Shown here: in pieces, positions 1 to 10,495 of the stretch
Layout of the letters: the number at the start of each line of letters is the position of its first letter
Numbering within the stretch: the first letter of the stretch is position 1
DNA from: Maricaulis sp039978735
GTDB lineage: Bacteria > Pseudomonadota > Alphaproteobacteria > Caulobacterales > Maricaulaceae
Assembly: GCF_039978735.1 (NCBI RefSeq)
Contig: NZ_JBDWAS010000058.1
Location: forward strand, 1 to 64,000
Reading direction: 5' to 3'
Length of the DNA: 64,000 nt
The notes under the pieces: model-generated
Told to the model about the DNA's origin: nothing
What the model saw: the letters and a program-made list of their open reading frames with translations, nothing else
Databases searched by the model: none
Translations under genes and position numbers: made by a program

Positions 1-168
1 GGCGGGCAGAGCGATCTGCGCGCCGATGGCCGCTTCGGCGCCGGCGCAGTCTTCGCCAATGGCGCCATGCTCGGCCTGGAAGTCAGCCTCGCCGGCATCG
101 GTGACGGAGACTTCGAGGCCAATTCGGCGCGGATCAATCTCCGCGTCCCGTTGAGCCTCGGGCGGTAG
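1..168 (+). CDS. C-terminal fragment of an unidentified protein
   Basis: Frame 1 is open from the first base of the window to a TAG at 166-168, giving the last 55 residues of a protein whose start lies outside. The fragment is glycine- and alanine-rich with alternating short hydrophobic and polar stretches and ends INLRVPLSLGR. The pattern resembles the last strands of an outer-membrane beta-barrel or autotransporter-like domain, but the usual terminal aromatic residue is absent, so this is only a suggestion. A terminator-like hairpin follows 21 bases after the stop, which supports this being a real gene end. Confidence 0.5.
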   Translation, partial: GGQSDLRADGRFGAGAVFANGAMLGLEVSLAGIGDGDFEANSARINLRVPLSLGR

Positions 169-189
169 TTTCGAGCGGCGAACAAAAAA

Positions 190-215
190 GGAGCGGGCCC
201 GGCCGGGTCCGCTCC
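190..215. terminator. bidirectional rho-independent terminator between convergent genes
   Basis: An almost perfect inverted repeat (GGAGCGG ... CCGCTCC with a GC-rich middle) is flanked by an A-run on the left (ACAAAAAA) and a T-rich run on the right (TTGTTGTTTT). It can therefore terminate both the plus-strand gene ending at 168 and katG ending at 247 on the minus strand. Confidence 0.85.
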
Positions 216-246
216 TTGTTGTTTTCGGGATCGTTTCCCGCCGGCG

Positions 247-2421
<2,175 letters not shown>

Positions 2422-2671
2422 GATGTCTCCGATCATGTCTTTTGTGCGTGGATGTAGATTTACTCATCAATACTGCGGGAAGGATGACGGGAGGAGTTCT
2501 ATGAATCAAATCGATTTTATCAGGCGATCCCATAGATTGTTTCACTGTCATGGCCGCTCGCGACCTTGTGACAGTCATTTGCGCCTGCTGCGGCGTCCGG
2601 GTTTGCCCGGCCACTTGTGCCCGCGGCAAAACAGGCCCACTTCGACGGTGATCAAGCAAGGGAGCGTGTGA

Positions 2672-3187
2672 ATGGGTGCGATTCCGGATCAGGTCGGTTT
2701 TGCCGTCATGACCGTGTCCGATACGCGCGATGCAGCTACGGACAAGACAGGCCCCTGGTTGCGCGCGGCCATCTCGGCCGACGGTCACCGCGTTGTGGAT
2801 CACGCCATTGTCCCGGATGATGTTCCGGCGATCCGCAAACAGCTGGGCGCCTGGATCGCCAATCCCGACATTCACGCCGTAATCGCCACAGGCGGAACCG
2901 GTCTGACCGGGCGTGACGTCACGCCGGAGGCCTTTCGCGGTGTCTATGACAAGGAGATGGACGGGTTTGCCGCGGTCTTTCACCAGGTCAGCTATGCCTC
3001 GGTTGGCGTGTCGACGATACAATCGCGGGCAACGGCCGGCATCGCCGGTGGCACCTACCTGTTTGCCGTGCCGGGCTCGAGCGGCGGCTGCCGGGACGCC
3101 TGGGAGAAGGTGCTGAGGATCGAATTCGACCGCACGCACCGGCCCTGCAATCTGGTCGAGCTCATCCCCCGCCTGACGGAGCGCTGA
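2672..3187 (+). CDS. moaB: molybdenum cofactor biosynthesis protein MoaB/MogA family
   Basis: 171 residues of the MoaB/MogA molybdopterin-binding fold, which adenylylates molybdopterin before metal insertion. Diagnostic stretches are VMTVSDTRD near the N terminus, ATGGTGLTGRDVTPEA for the phosphate/molybdopterin loop, and FAVPGSSGGCRDAW near the C terminus. The SD-like AGGGAG lies 7 bases before the ATG. moeA starts one base after its stop, so the two genes form a cofactor operon. MoaB versus MogA cannot be settled by eye; the length and the SGGCRDAW ending favour MoaB. Confidence 0.93.
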   Translation: MGAIPDQVGFAVMTVSDTRDAATDKTGPWLRAAISADGHRVVDHAIVPDDVPAIRKQLGAWIANPDIHAVIATGGTGLTGRDVTPEAFRGVYDKEMDGFAAVFHQVSYASVGVSTIQSRATAGIAGGTYLFAVPGSSGGCRDAWEKVLRIEFDRTHRPCNLVELIPRLTER

Positions 3188-3188
3188 G

Positions 3189-4394
3189 ATGAGCGACTCC
3201 GCCATGCTGACCGTCGATGCAGCCCTGGATGCGATGCTGTCCGCGCTGTCGCCGCTGGCTCCGGTGAGGCGACCGCTCGCGGACTGCGGGGGCGCTTTCC
3301 TGGCCGAGCCGCTGGTCGCGCAATGGACACAGCCGCCTTTCGCCGCGTCAGCCATGGACGGTTATGCCGTCCGCTCGGCCGATCTTGCGGCAGGATCCGA
3401 AGCGCTGCGCCTGGTTGGCGAGGCGGCGGCCGGGCATGCCTTTGGCCGGCCGGTCGGGCCGGGCGAGGCGGTGCGGATTTCCACCGGAGCGCCGGTGCCG
3501 GACGGTGCCGATCAGGTGGTGATGCAGGAAAAGGCCTCGCGTGCGGGCGATACCGTCCGGCTCGACGATACGGTGCGCCCGATGGCGAATATCCGGCCGG
3601 CGGGTACGGACTTCTCCCGCGGAGATCGTCTTATAGAGGCCGAGCGACGCCTGTCGCCGGAGGCTGTCGCACTTGCGGCCGCGGCGCGTGTTGCAACCCT
3701 TCATATTCACCCGCGACCCCGCGTGGCGATCCTGGCGACGGGTGACGAGCTGGTCGAACCCGGTGCACCCGCCGGGCCTTCGCAGATCGTCAACTCGGTC
3801 GCGCCCGGGCTCGTGGAACTGGTCCGTATCTGGGGTGGGGAACCGGTCTATCTGGGCATCGCCCAAGACCGGCCCGAAGCGGTCCGTGACGCGCTTCGAC
3901 GCGGGCGCGACTGCGACCTGACGGTGACGGTCGGCGGGGCGTCGGTTGGCGGGCATGATCATCTGCGCGCGGTCTTCCAGGCCGATGGTGGCCACTTCGT
4001 ATTCGAGCGGATTGCGGCCCGGCCGGGCAAGCCGACCTGGTTCGGCACAATCGCAGAGCATCCGGTGCTCGGCTTGCCGGGCAATCCGGTTTCGGCCCTG
4101 GTCATGGCGCGCCTCTTTCTCCGGCCGGCGCTGGCGCGGCTGGGCGGCGGTGCAGCGGCTGCCGTCTTCGTAGAGGCTCCCCTGGCCGTGACGCTCGAAG
4201 CGAATGATTGGCGGGAAAGCTATCTGCGCGCAACGCGCGATGAAGCCGGCCGCGTTGCGCCGCTGCCCAACCAGGACTCCTCGGCACTCTCCGCGCTCGT
4301 ACAGGCCGACTGCCTGATCCGGCGGCCGGCCGGTGCCCCCGCGCTAGCAGCTGGCGAGCGGGTCGAGATACTTGTCCTTTCCGATCGCGCCTGA
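3189..4394 (+). CDS. moeA: molybdopterin molybdenumtransferase MoeA
   Basis: 401 residues with the standard MoeA order: N-terminal substrate region with FAASAMDGYAVR, then RISTGAPVPDGADQVV, the MoCF-like domain with ILATGDELVEPG and TVGGASVGGHDHLR, then RPGKPTWFG and LGLPGNPVSALV, and a small C-terminal beta domain. It inserts molybdate into adenylylated molybdopterin. It is co-transcribed with moaB. No molybdoenzyme gene is visible in this window, so the pair probably serves enzymes encoded elsewhere. The next operon starts from its own promoter at 4431. Confidence 0.96.
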   Translation: MSDSAMLTVDAALDAMLSALSPLAPVRRPLADCGGAFLAEPLVAQWTQPPFAASAMDGYAVRSADLAAGSEALRLVGEAAAGHAFGRPVGPGEAVRISTGAPVPDGADQVVMQEKASRAGDTVRLDDTVRPMANIRPAGTDFSRGDRLIEAERRLSPEAVALAAAARVATLHIHPRPRVAILATGDELVEPGAPAGPSQIVNSVAPGLVELVRIWGGEPVYLGIAQDRPEAVRDALRRGRDCDLTVTVGGASVGGHDHLRAVFQADGGHFVFERIAARPGKPTWFGTIAEHPVLGLPGNPVSALVMARLFLRPALARLGGGAAAAVFVEAPLAVTLEANDWRESYLRATRDEAGRVAPLPNQDSSALSALVQADCLIRRPAGAPALAAGERVEILVLSDRA

Positions 4395-4430
4395 ACGCGC
4401 CTCTGTCGCTTTTGTAATACCCGGCAGGCC

Positions 4431-4482
4431 TTGTCAAAGTCTGGCCATTTCGCTATTTACATTAACGTCAATGTAAATAGCG
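4431..4482 (+). promoter_or_regulatory. sigma70-type promoter overlapped by a palindromic TetR-type operator
   Basis: TTGTCA at 4431-4436, a 17-base spacer and TATTTA at 4454-4459 form a good -35/-10 pair. Overlapping the -10 and the expected start is an inverted repeat with perfect 13-base arms, CGCTATTTACATT (4451-4463) and its complement (4470-4482), around a 6-base centre. Very similar sequence lies just upstream of the nearby tetR gene and a related palindrome precedes the TBDR at 6735. It is therefore inferred to be the operator of the TetR protein encoded at 5786-6406. Confidence 0.8.
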
Positions 4483-4499
4483 ACGCGAGAGAGACACCC

Positions 4500-5357
4500 A
4501 TGGCATCCAATTCCGGAACTCCCAGCGATCTGGTCATCCAGCGGCGCGACATGCGATTTGGCCGCGATACGCCCAATCCGCGCTGGTGGCACGGGGGGGA
4601 CCCGGGACGTACGGCCTTCTTCAATGCGCTGTCCTCGACCTTCCCGCTTGGCGAGAAGTTCTTCATGCAGTCGATCAAGCGCTATCGCGATCGCACCGAA
4701 GAGCCGCTGCGCAGCCAGATCGACGACTTCATGTACCAGGAATCCATGCATTCGCGGGAGCATGCCGTCTTCAACCGGCAGGCCGAGGATGCCGGTTATG
4801 ACATCCGGCCGCTGGAAGAGCGCACGCGGGTCACGGTGAGCTGGGCCAAGTCGCGACCGCACCAGATTCAGTTGGCCGCGACGTGCGCGCTCGAGCACTT
4901 CACGGCCGTGCTGGCCCATGGCGTGCTGGCCGACCCGAAATATCTCGACGGGGTCAGCCCGGAGGCGCTGCGTCTGTGGCGCTGGCATGCAATCGAGGAG
5001 ATCGAGCACAAGGCTGTGGCCTTCGATACCTGGAACAGCGTGACCCGCAACCTGCCCGGCATTCGCCGCTGGGCCCGGCGCTGTGTCGTGATGGCGACGG
5101 CGACCGTCCGGTTCCACTGGGTTATCTTTCGCAACACCGCCGATCTGCTCAAACAGGACGGGCTGAACAATTTTGGAACCTGGATGCGTCTGCTCGGTTT
5201 CCTGTATGGTCGTCCCGGTCCGATGCGGGTGCTGGTACAGGGTGCGTTCGGATATATGCGCCCCGGCTTTCACCCCTGGCACACGGACGATCGCGAACTG
5301 GTCGAAGGCGCCCTGGAGTCGCTGAACATGTTCACGGAGCAGGAGAGTCCCGCATGA
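4500..5357 (+). CDS. predicted metal-dependent hydrolase, PF10118 type
   Basis: 285 residues resembling the PF10118 family of helical di-metal-type proteins. The N terminus has PRWWHGGDPGRTAFFNALS and FPLGEKFF; metal-ligand candidates are the Glu and His in QESMHSREHAVFN and in EEIEHKAVAFD. The biochemical reaction of this family is poorly defined. The ATG at 4500 is preceded by GAGAGA and lies just after the palindromic operator; an in-frame TTG at 4431 would put the operator inside the gene and is rejected. It overlaps the next gene by 4 bases (ATGA). Regulation by the neighbouring TetR is likely. Confidence 0.85.
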   Translation: MASNSGTPSDLVIQRRDMRFGRDTPNPRWWHGGDPGRTAFFNALSSTFPLGEKFFMQSIKRYRDRTEEPLRSQIDDFMYQESMHSREHAVFNRQAEDAGYDIRPLEERTRVTVSWAKSRPHQIQLAATCALEHFTAVLAHGVLADPKYLDGVSPEALRLWRWHAIEEIEHKAVAFDTWNSVTRNLPGIRRWARRCVVMATATVRFHWVIFRNTADLLKQDGLNNFGTWMRLLGFLYGRPGPMRVLVQGAFGYMRPGFHPWHTDDRELVEGALESLNMFTEQESPA

Positions 5358-5782
5358 TGTCCGGATACCTGCCTTTGCTGGCCGGTCTGCTGATCGCTAC
5401 GCCGGCCGCCCATGCTGACAGCATGCCGGACATCACCGGCGTCTGGGCGACCGGCTCGGAGGGTGGCAAGGTGGAAATCTATCGCTGCGACGACGCGCTG
5501 TGCGGCCGGATCGTCGATGCCGATGCGCTGCGGGAAAATCCCGACCAGCTGGATGTGCGCAACTCGGACCGCAGCTTGCGCGACCGGCGTCTGGACGGGC
5601 TCGTCGTGCTGCAGGACTTCTCCGGTGGACCACGCGAGTGGGAAGGCGGTCCGGTCTATGACCCCCAGTCCGGCGACGGTGCCCGCAATGGAGAGCTGCG
5701 CCTGCGCGAAGACGGAAGTCTGGAAGTGAAGGGGTGTGTTGCCTTCTTCTGCCGGACCCGGGTCTGGACGCGGGCTGACTGA
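5354..5782 (+). CDS. exported DUF2147-family protein
   Basis: 142 residues beginning with a typical signal peptide (MMSGYLPLLAGLLIATPAAHA). The mature part matches the DUF2147 pattern: DITGVWAT near the start, a CDDALCGRIV segment with paired cysteines, and the closing CVAFFCRTRVWTR. These are small periplasmic or surface proteins of unknown function. It is translationally coupled to the hydrolase (ATGA overlap, AGGAGA upstream) and converges on tetR with only 3 bases between stops. Confidence 0.85.
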   Translation: MMSGYLPLLAGLLIATPAAHADSMPDITGVWATGSEGGKVEIYRCDDALCGRIVDADALRENPDQLDVRNSDRSLRDRRLDGLVVLQDFSGGPREWEGGPVYDPQSGDGARNGELRLREDGSLEVKGCVAFFCRTRVWTRAD

Positions 5783-5785
5783 GGG

Positions 5786-6406
5786 TCAGCCCGTACCTTT
5801 CGGGCGCTCCAGGAAGGCCGGCAGCAAGTCGGCCATGATCCGGCGGCTGGCCTTGTCATCCTGGCCGAGAATGTCCCGCAGCGGCAGACCGATAAGGGCA
5901 TCGCCGAAGGCGGTCAGCGCAATGAAGAGAACCGCTGCCTTGATCCGCTCGCGGGGCAGCTGCGGATCGTGTCCGGCCATCTCGTCGACTGCATCGACTA
6001 CGCCCAGTACAGCCTGCCGGACTGGCTCGAGCCGGGATGTGTCACCGGTCATCACGATCCAGGACGCAAGCCGGCCTGCACCGCCTTCGCCGAAGGCGTC
6101 GAATACGGCATCGACCAGTTCGCGGGGCGCGCTCTCGTCCGTGCGAAGCCGGGCGACGGCTGCATCGAGCGCATCGCGCAGATCGTCCACCATCGACCCC
6201 ATCAGGGCCGCCTGCAGGTCGGAAGCCGATCCGAAGTGGTGGATCAGGTTGGCGTGGGTCACGCCGATCTTCTTGGCCACAGCCGACAGTGTGACGGCAT
6301 CCGGTCCGGCCTGGAGCAGCAGGGAGCGCGCCGCGGCGAGGGCTTCGCTTCGTGCCTCGTCCGGCGTTCGCCGCCGGCGTTTCTGAACGGTCTTTTCTTT
6401 TGGCAT
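5786..6406 (-). CDS. TetR-family transcriptional repressor
   Basis: 206 residues. The N-terminal helix-turn-helix is clear (GPDAVTLSAVAKKIGVTHANLIHHFGSASDLQAALM), followed by an all-helical ligand-binding/dimer domain. A basic N-terminal tail (KRRRRTPDEARSEAL) precedes the DNA-binding domain. Its own upstream region carries a half-conserved copy of the palindrome found in the hydrolase promoter, implying autoregulation and control of the hydrolase/DUF2147 operon. The ligand is unknown. Confidence 0.93.
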   Translation of the reverse strand: MPKEKTVQKRRRRTPDEARSEALAAARSLLLQAGPDAVTLSAVAKKIGVTHANLIHHFGSASDLQAALMGSMVDDLRDALDAAVARLRTDESAPRELVDAVFDAFGEGGAGRLASWIVMTGDTSRLEPVRQAVLGVVDAVDEMAGHDPQLPRERIKAAVLFIALTAFGDALIGLPLRDILGQDDKASRRIMADLLPAFLERPKGTG

Positions 6407-6415
6407 GTTGGTTGG

Positions 6416-6435
6416 TTACTTCGATGTAGATAGCG
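6416..6435 (-). promoter_or_regulatory. putative TetR autoregulatory operator
   Basis: On the minus strand CGCTATCTACATCGAAGTAA matches the left arm and centre of the palindrome at 4451-4482 at about 16 of 20 positions. It lies 10-29 bases upstream of the tetR start codon, where binding would block transcription or its initiation. Confidence 0.6.
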
Positions 6436-6568
6436 GCTGTCTCCTAGACTGAACACCGGGTTAACACAAGCGGCGAGGGCCCGAAGCCTTGCCAGGAAGG
6501 CCTGCGCGCAGCGGAACCTTTTCGCGAGACGCGGCCTTGAGCACGCAGTGATGGAAAAAATCTTACTG

Positions 6569-6592
6569 ACATTGATATCAATAGTATTGACA
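6569..6592 (+). promoter_or_regulatory. palindrome ACATTGATATCAAT with adjacent -35-like TTGACA
   Basis: The core ATTGATATCAAT is a perfect 12-base palindrome. It aligns with the centre of the 4451-4482 operator (ACATT..A...TCAAT shared). TTGACA follows at 6587-6592, a plausible -35 for the TBDR at 6735, though no strong -10 is evident. Control of the receptor by the neighbouring TetR is inferred. Confidence 0.5.
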
Positions 6593-6734
6593 CTGTCGTG
6601 AATAACTGCACCGATATGCGCTCGAGGGCAGAGCCGCCGCTGTCAGCGAGGAAAAGAACCGGCGGATCGCCGTGCCCCCTGCCAAGGCCGCCTCAAGAGT
6701 GGCTGCCGGGGATCGGCAAGAGGGAGGAAGATAA

Positions 6735-9700
6735 ATGCGAGCTATCGCAACCGGGCGCGCCTGTCTGAAGGCTGGCGTATCGACTGCTGTTCTTGTTCTG
6801 GCGGGGGGTGCTGCCTTCGCGCAGTCCGCGGACGAGACGGAAACCGAGAATGAGCGCCGCTTTTCCGGCGACGTCATCACCGTAACGGCGCAGAAGCGCG
6901 AGGAAGTGATCCAGGATGTGCCGATTGCGGTGTCGGCCTTCACGGCCGAGGATCTCAACCTGCGCGGCATCGAGGGCGGGTCGGAACTGCTTCGGGCCAT
7001 CCCGAACGTCGCCTTTTCGAAGAACAACTTCTCGATGTTCAACTTCTCGATCCGCGGGATCGGGACCAAGGCGATCTCCGCGGCCAGCGATCCGGCCGTC
7101 GCGATCAGCTTCAACAATGTGCCTCTGATCCGGAACCGGCTGTTCGAGCAGGAGTATTTCGACGTACAGCGCGTCGAGGTGCTGCGCGGGCCGCAAGGCA
7201 CGCTCTACGGCCGCAATGCGACCGGCGGTGTGGTCAACATGCTCCCCAACCTGCCGGAAACCGGCGTGTTCGACGGATCGATCGAGGCCGAGGTCGGTGG
7301 GTATGACAGCCGCCGCCTGCGTGGATACATAAACATTCCGGTCGGCGACACGTTCGCCCTGCGAGTGGCCGGGGCCTCCACCCAGCGCGAGGGTTTCGAC
7401 TACAACAGCTTCACGGACCGGCATGTGAATGACCGCGACCTGTGGTCCACGCGGGTCTCCGCCCTTTGGGAACCGACCGAACGCTTCAGCGCCAGCCTGA
7501 TCTGGGAACATTTCGAGGAAGACGACAACCGTTCGCGCACCGGCAAGCAATTGTGCACGACGGATCCGGGGCCGACCCAGGTGGGCAGCACGACGGTACC
7601 GACTTTCGTCGCCGGGACGATCGATTCCGGTGATCTTCTGCAAAACCAGCTGAGCCAGGGCTGCCTGCCGAGCTCCCTGTTCGAGGACGCAGCCTTCGAT
7701 GCGCCCAATGGCGGATCCCTGACCATCGTTCGGGCCGGCAGCATGCTGCTCTATCAGGGACTCTCGTCCGACGGCACGCGCCTCGACATTCCCACCTTCG
7801 GTACGGATCCGTATGCAGGAGCGACCGTTTCCCGCGACCTGCGGGAGATCCATGCTGCGATCGACCCGCGTTTCCGGGCCGAGAACGACGTCTTTCAGCT
7901 CAATCTGGCGTTCGAACTGACCGATGATCTGACGCTGTACTCGCAGACAGCCTATGCCAAAGACGACTACTGGGCGACGCAGGATTACGGACGTTTCCTG
8001 TCCGATCCCATTTTCCCGGACACCAGCCTGCGGGTGGACAATAGTGGCAACCCCGCGCCGTCGCCTCTGTCGCCGGGTGGCATCTATACCGACCCGCAAC
8101 TCGGCGCGTCGTCCCGTATGCTGTCGGCCGATCTGAGTCGTTCGGACAATTCGCAATGGTATCAGGAAGTGCGGCTGCAATCCGACTTCGAAGGGAGCTT
8201 CAATTTCAGCCTGGGTGCGAATTATCTGGAGTTCGAGTCGCAGGATGACTACTTCGTTTTCAACAATCTTTTCACGGCGTTGTCTGAATACTACTATAAT
8301 CAGGACGGGGGAATTGGCTCGACGAGCCCCTGCGACGAGAACTACAAGGCCGGATCTGATCCGAGCGCCACGGAATGCGTTTATGTCGACCCGACGCCGA
8401 TAGACAATCTGGCTGGCGACGGACATAACTATTTCCGCAGCCGGAATGTTGTGGAGACCCGTTCCTGGGCCGTCTTCGGCGAGGGGTATTGGGAACTCAG
8501 CCCCGAACTGCGTCTGACGCTCGGCCTTCGCTATACGGACGACCAGAAGACTGCGACCCCCTATCCCAGCCAGCTTCTGCTGGGTGCGCAGTCGGATGGC
8601 GGTCCGGGTCCGTCTTCCGGCGGGTATTCCCGCCGCGGTTATCAGGCCGACCCCGATGTCGAACTGGGCTGGGAGGCCCTGACCGGCCGGGCCGTGATCG
8701 ACTGGATGCCGGATTTGTCCTTTACCGAGGATACGCTTGTCTATGCGTCGTTCTCGCGTGGCTATAAGGGCGGCGGCACAAATCCGCCGCGGGCCGAGAT
8801 CAACCCTGAAGTGATCCAGTATCAGCCGCTCGAAGGCACGTTCGAGCCGGAATATGTCAACGCCTTCGAAGTCGGCACCAAAAATACCTTCGCCAACGGG
8901 CGCGGCATGCTGAATCTGACGGGTTTCTGGTACGATTATGAAGACTACCAGGTGTCGCAGATCGTCGACCGCATCTCGCTCAACGAAAATTTCGACGCCC
9001 GGATCTGGGGGCTGGAGCTGGAGGCGATGTACCGTCCGACGCCCGACTTCCAGATCGACGGAAATCTCGGTTACCTCAACACCCGCATCGCCGATGGCGA
9101 AGGGTCCATCGATGTCATGAACCGGACGGCGGGAAATGATGGCTGGACCGTGATCCGGCCCTGGGTGCAGGTCCCGTCGAACTGCATTGCGCCGACCGAG
9201 CATGTCGAGACCATACTTCAAAGGGCGCCGATCTTCGGAGTGGTGACCTCCAACGCCCTCTCCGCGCTCTGCGGTGGTGCGGCGCGGTTCGGCGCCTTCG
9301 ATCCGGACTTCAATACCACTCTGCCTTACTGGCTGTTCTATGGATTCGAGTACAATCCGCTGGAAGATGCCCCCAACGGCGGGCGTGGTTTCGAGACCGA
9401 TCTGAGCGGCAATGAACTGCCCAATGCGCCCAACTGGACGCTGAATGTCGGGGCCCAGTACACCTTCCATCTCGGTGAATGGGAGCTGACCCCGCGGGCC
9501 GACTACTACTGGCAGGGCGAAAGCTATTTCCGGGTCTACAACACCGAATACGACCAGCTGGAGTCCTGGGAGAACCTCAACGTCTCGGTGACCCTGATGC
9601 GGCCGCGCGATGGTTTCGTCATCGAGGGCTATATCAAGAACGTGTTCGACGATGCGCCGATCGTCGACGCCTTCACCAACAGCGACGATACGGGTCTTTC

Positions 9701-9761
9701 GACCAATGTGTTCACGCTCGATCCCCAGATCTGGGGTGTCAGCGTACGGGCAGCCTTTTAG
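6735..9761 (+). CDS. TonB-dependent outer-membrane receptor
   Basis: 1008 residues. A signal peptide ends at AAFAQ, followed by a TonB-box-like DVITVTAQKREE and a plug domain (DVPIAVSAFTAEDL, SIRGIGT, VEVLRGPQGTLYGRNATGG). A long 22-strand-type barrel ends in VRAAF with the usual terminal Phe. This is the large subclass often used by alphaproteobacteria for organic substrates rather than classical siderophores, but the ligand cannot be read from sequence. The ATG has a strong GGAGGAAG site. A shared palindrome links it to the TetR/hydrolase unit. Confidence 0.95.
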   Translation: MRAIATGRACLKAGVSTAVLVLAGGAAFAQSADETETENERRFSGDVITVTAQKREEVIQDVPIAVSAFTAEDLNLRGIEGGSELLRAIPNVAFSKNNFSMFNFSIRGIGTKAISAASDPAVAISFNNVPLIRNRLFEQEYFDVQRVEVLRGPQGTLYGRNATGGVVNMLPNLPETGVFDGSIEAEVGGYDSRRLRGYINIPVGDTFALRVAGASTQREGFDYNSFTDRHVNDRDLWSTRVSALWEPTERFSASLIWEHFEEDDNRSRTGKQLCTTDPGPTQVGSTTVPTFVAGTIDSGDLLQNQLSQGCLPSSLFEDAAFDAPNGGSLTIVRAGSMLLYQGLSSDGTRLDIPTFGTDPYAGATVSRDLREIHAAIDPRFRAENDVFQLNLAFELTDDLTLYSQTAYAKDDYWATQDYGRFLSDPIFPDTSLRVDNSGNPAPSPLSPGGIYTDPQLGASSRMLSADLSRSDNSQWYQEVRLQSDFEGSFNFSLGANYLEFESQDDYFVFNNLFTALSEYYYNQDGGIGSTSPCDENYKAGSDPSATECVYVDPTPIDNLAGDGHNYFRSRNVVETRSWAVFGEGYWELSPELRLTLGLRYTDDQKTATPYPSQLLLGAQSDGGPGPSSGGYSRRGYQADPDVELGWEALTGRAVIDWMPDLSFTEDTLVYASFSRGYKGGGTNPPRAEINPEVIQYQPLEGTFEPEYVNAFEVGTKNTFANGRGMLNLTGFWYDYEDYQVSQIVDRISLNENFDARIWGLELEAMYRPTPDFQIDGNLGYLNTRIADGEGSIDVMNRTAGNDGWTVIRPWVQVPSNCIAPTEHVETILQRAPIFGVVTSNALSALCGGAARFGAFDPDFNTTLPYWLFYGFEYNPLEDAPNGGRGFETDLSGNELPNAPNWTLNVGAQYTFHLGEWELTPRADYYWQGESYFRVYNTEYDQLESWENLNVSVTLMRPRDGFVIEGYIKNVFDDAPIVDAFTNSDDTGLSTNVFTLDPQIWGVSVRAAF

Positions 9762-9773
9762 CCGTCAGGCGAG

Positions 9774-9798
9774 GGGCGGGCACCTCGGGTGCCCGCCC
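9774..9798 (+). terminator. hairpin terminator after the TBDR
   Basis: GGGCGGGCACC and its perfect complement are separated by a 3-base loop, starting 13 bases after the TBDR stop. There is no T-run, so termination may be rho-assisted or the hairpin may protect the 3' end. Confidence 0.6.
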
Positions 9799-10268
9799 TG
9801 CACCGTGTCCGGCCGGGCTTCCTTCAAACGGTGCCAGGCCTGATTCCGCCAGGCGGTCCGCGACGAAAGCGGGAGAGGGACGCTCCTGCGGCCTTGCGGC
9901 GGCCATGCAAGATCAGCGGACCAATTCCGGGGCCCGCAGACAGTTAGCCGATAGGGGGGCGAGCCTGCCGCGAGGCAAGGGCTCGCGTAGTGGTGATGCC
10001 CGGATCCACCGGATCCGGCGTGTGGGCCAGTGCTGTTCCGGCCGCCATCTGCGGTGCGGATCGTCACTTCCTTCGGAGGCATCTCCGTGGGGCAAGTATC
10101 TATATACAAATTTACTTAAGTATTTGTTTTCAAATAATAATTTGACTCCAGGGTGCTGTGCGTGCATGCTACCCAAAGTTTCGCAACGGGCAGATGAAGG
10201 CTAGCCGGACGGATGCATTCGTCCTGTGTCATCAGCGGCTGAGGTCGCGAACTTCATCTGCATGAATT

Positions 10269-10413
10269 GCTCCGGAGCGTGTGTCCGGAGCTGGCCGTAT
10301 CGCTCGTGCCGTGAGGTGCGTGCGATCGTGAGAGGCAGGTCTGCCTCTCCTCCTGCACCTCGTGCCGGGCGCGCCCCTCTGCGCCCGGCGCCTTTCCCGG
10401 GCCCGGAAGGCGC
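10269..10413 (+). ncRNA. structured 5' leader with four consecutive stem-loops
   Basis: Stem 1: GCTCCGGA (10269-10276) pairs with 10284-10291. Stem 2: GAGGTGC (10313-10319) pairs with 10355-10361 and encloses a perfect GAGAGGCA/TGCCTCTC hairpin (10330-10349). Stem 3: GCCGGGCGC (10364-10372) pairs with 10381-10389. Stem 4: 10388-10397 pairs with 10405-10413 with one bulge and shares two bases with stem 3, so the two compete. The series lies 83-227 bases before the ATG at 10496. Whether it is an attenuator, a stability element or a separate RNA is not known. Confidence 0.45.
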
Positions 10414-10495
10414 GGTGCCGGATCTGTTCAAGCGTTCAGTGAAATCAATCGTCAGACGGGCCCGCGCTGACCGCGTCTCAAATGGAGGAAATACA

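Larger units (their letters stand above)
6407..6734. other. divergent regulatory region between tetR and a TBDR gene
   Basis: 328 bases without a gene. It holds the putative tetR operator next to the tetR start, a second palindrome with a candidate promoter at 6569-6592, and the untranslated leader of the TBDR with a strong Shine-Dalgarno (GGAGGAAG) ahead of the ATG at 6735. No RNA gene was recognised. Confidence 0.6.
9762..10495. other. long non-coding interval: terminator, AT-rich island, structured leader
   Basis: 734 bases with no convincing gene; the open frames here have no family pattern or start signal. It contains a strong hairpin after the TBDR, an AT-rich island around 10098-10145 in otherwise GC-rich DNA (with TACTTAAGTA and the small hairpin TATTTG-TTTT-CAAATA), and then four successive stem-loops at 10269-10413 upstream of the small secreted protein at 10496. 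Confidence 0.6.

Noticed and set aside
2455..2545. Possible OxyR-type site between katG and moaB (CTAT ... ATAG and ATCG ... CGAT segments)
   Set aside because: The spacing of the ATAG/CTAT half-sites does not fit the OxyR consensus; too weak to annotate.
4431..4499. N-terminal extension of the PF10118 hydrolase from a TTG at 4431
   Set aside because: It would place the promoter -10 and the palindromic operator inside the coding region; the ATG at 4500 has a ribosome site.
6693..9470. 925-residue antisense frame over the TBDR at 6735
   Set aside because: No start signal or domain, and it is opposite a complete receptor with signal peptide, plug and terminal Phe.
9479..10204. 241-residue open frame running from the end of the TBDR into the intergenic region
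   Set aside because: The first part is an out-of-frame shadow of the receptor and the rest has no family pattern or start signal.
10226..10495. N-terminal extension of the PraB-like protein
   Set aside because: It would read through the stem-loop leader and bury the signal peptide; the ATG at 10496 has GGAGG at correct spacing.
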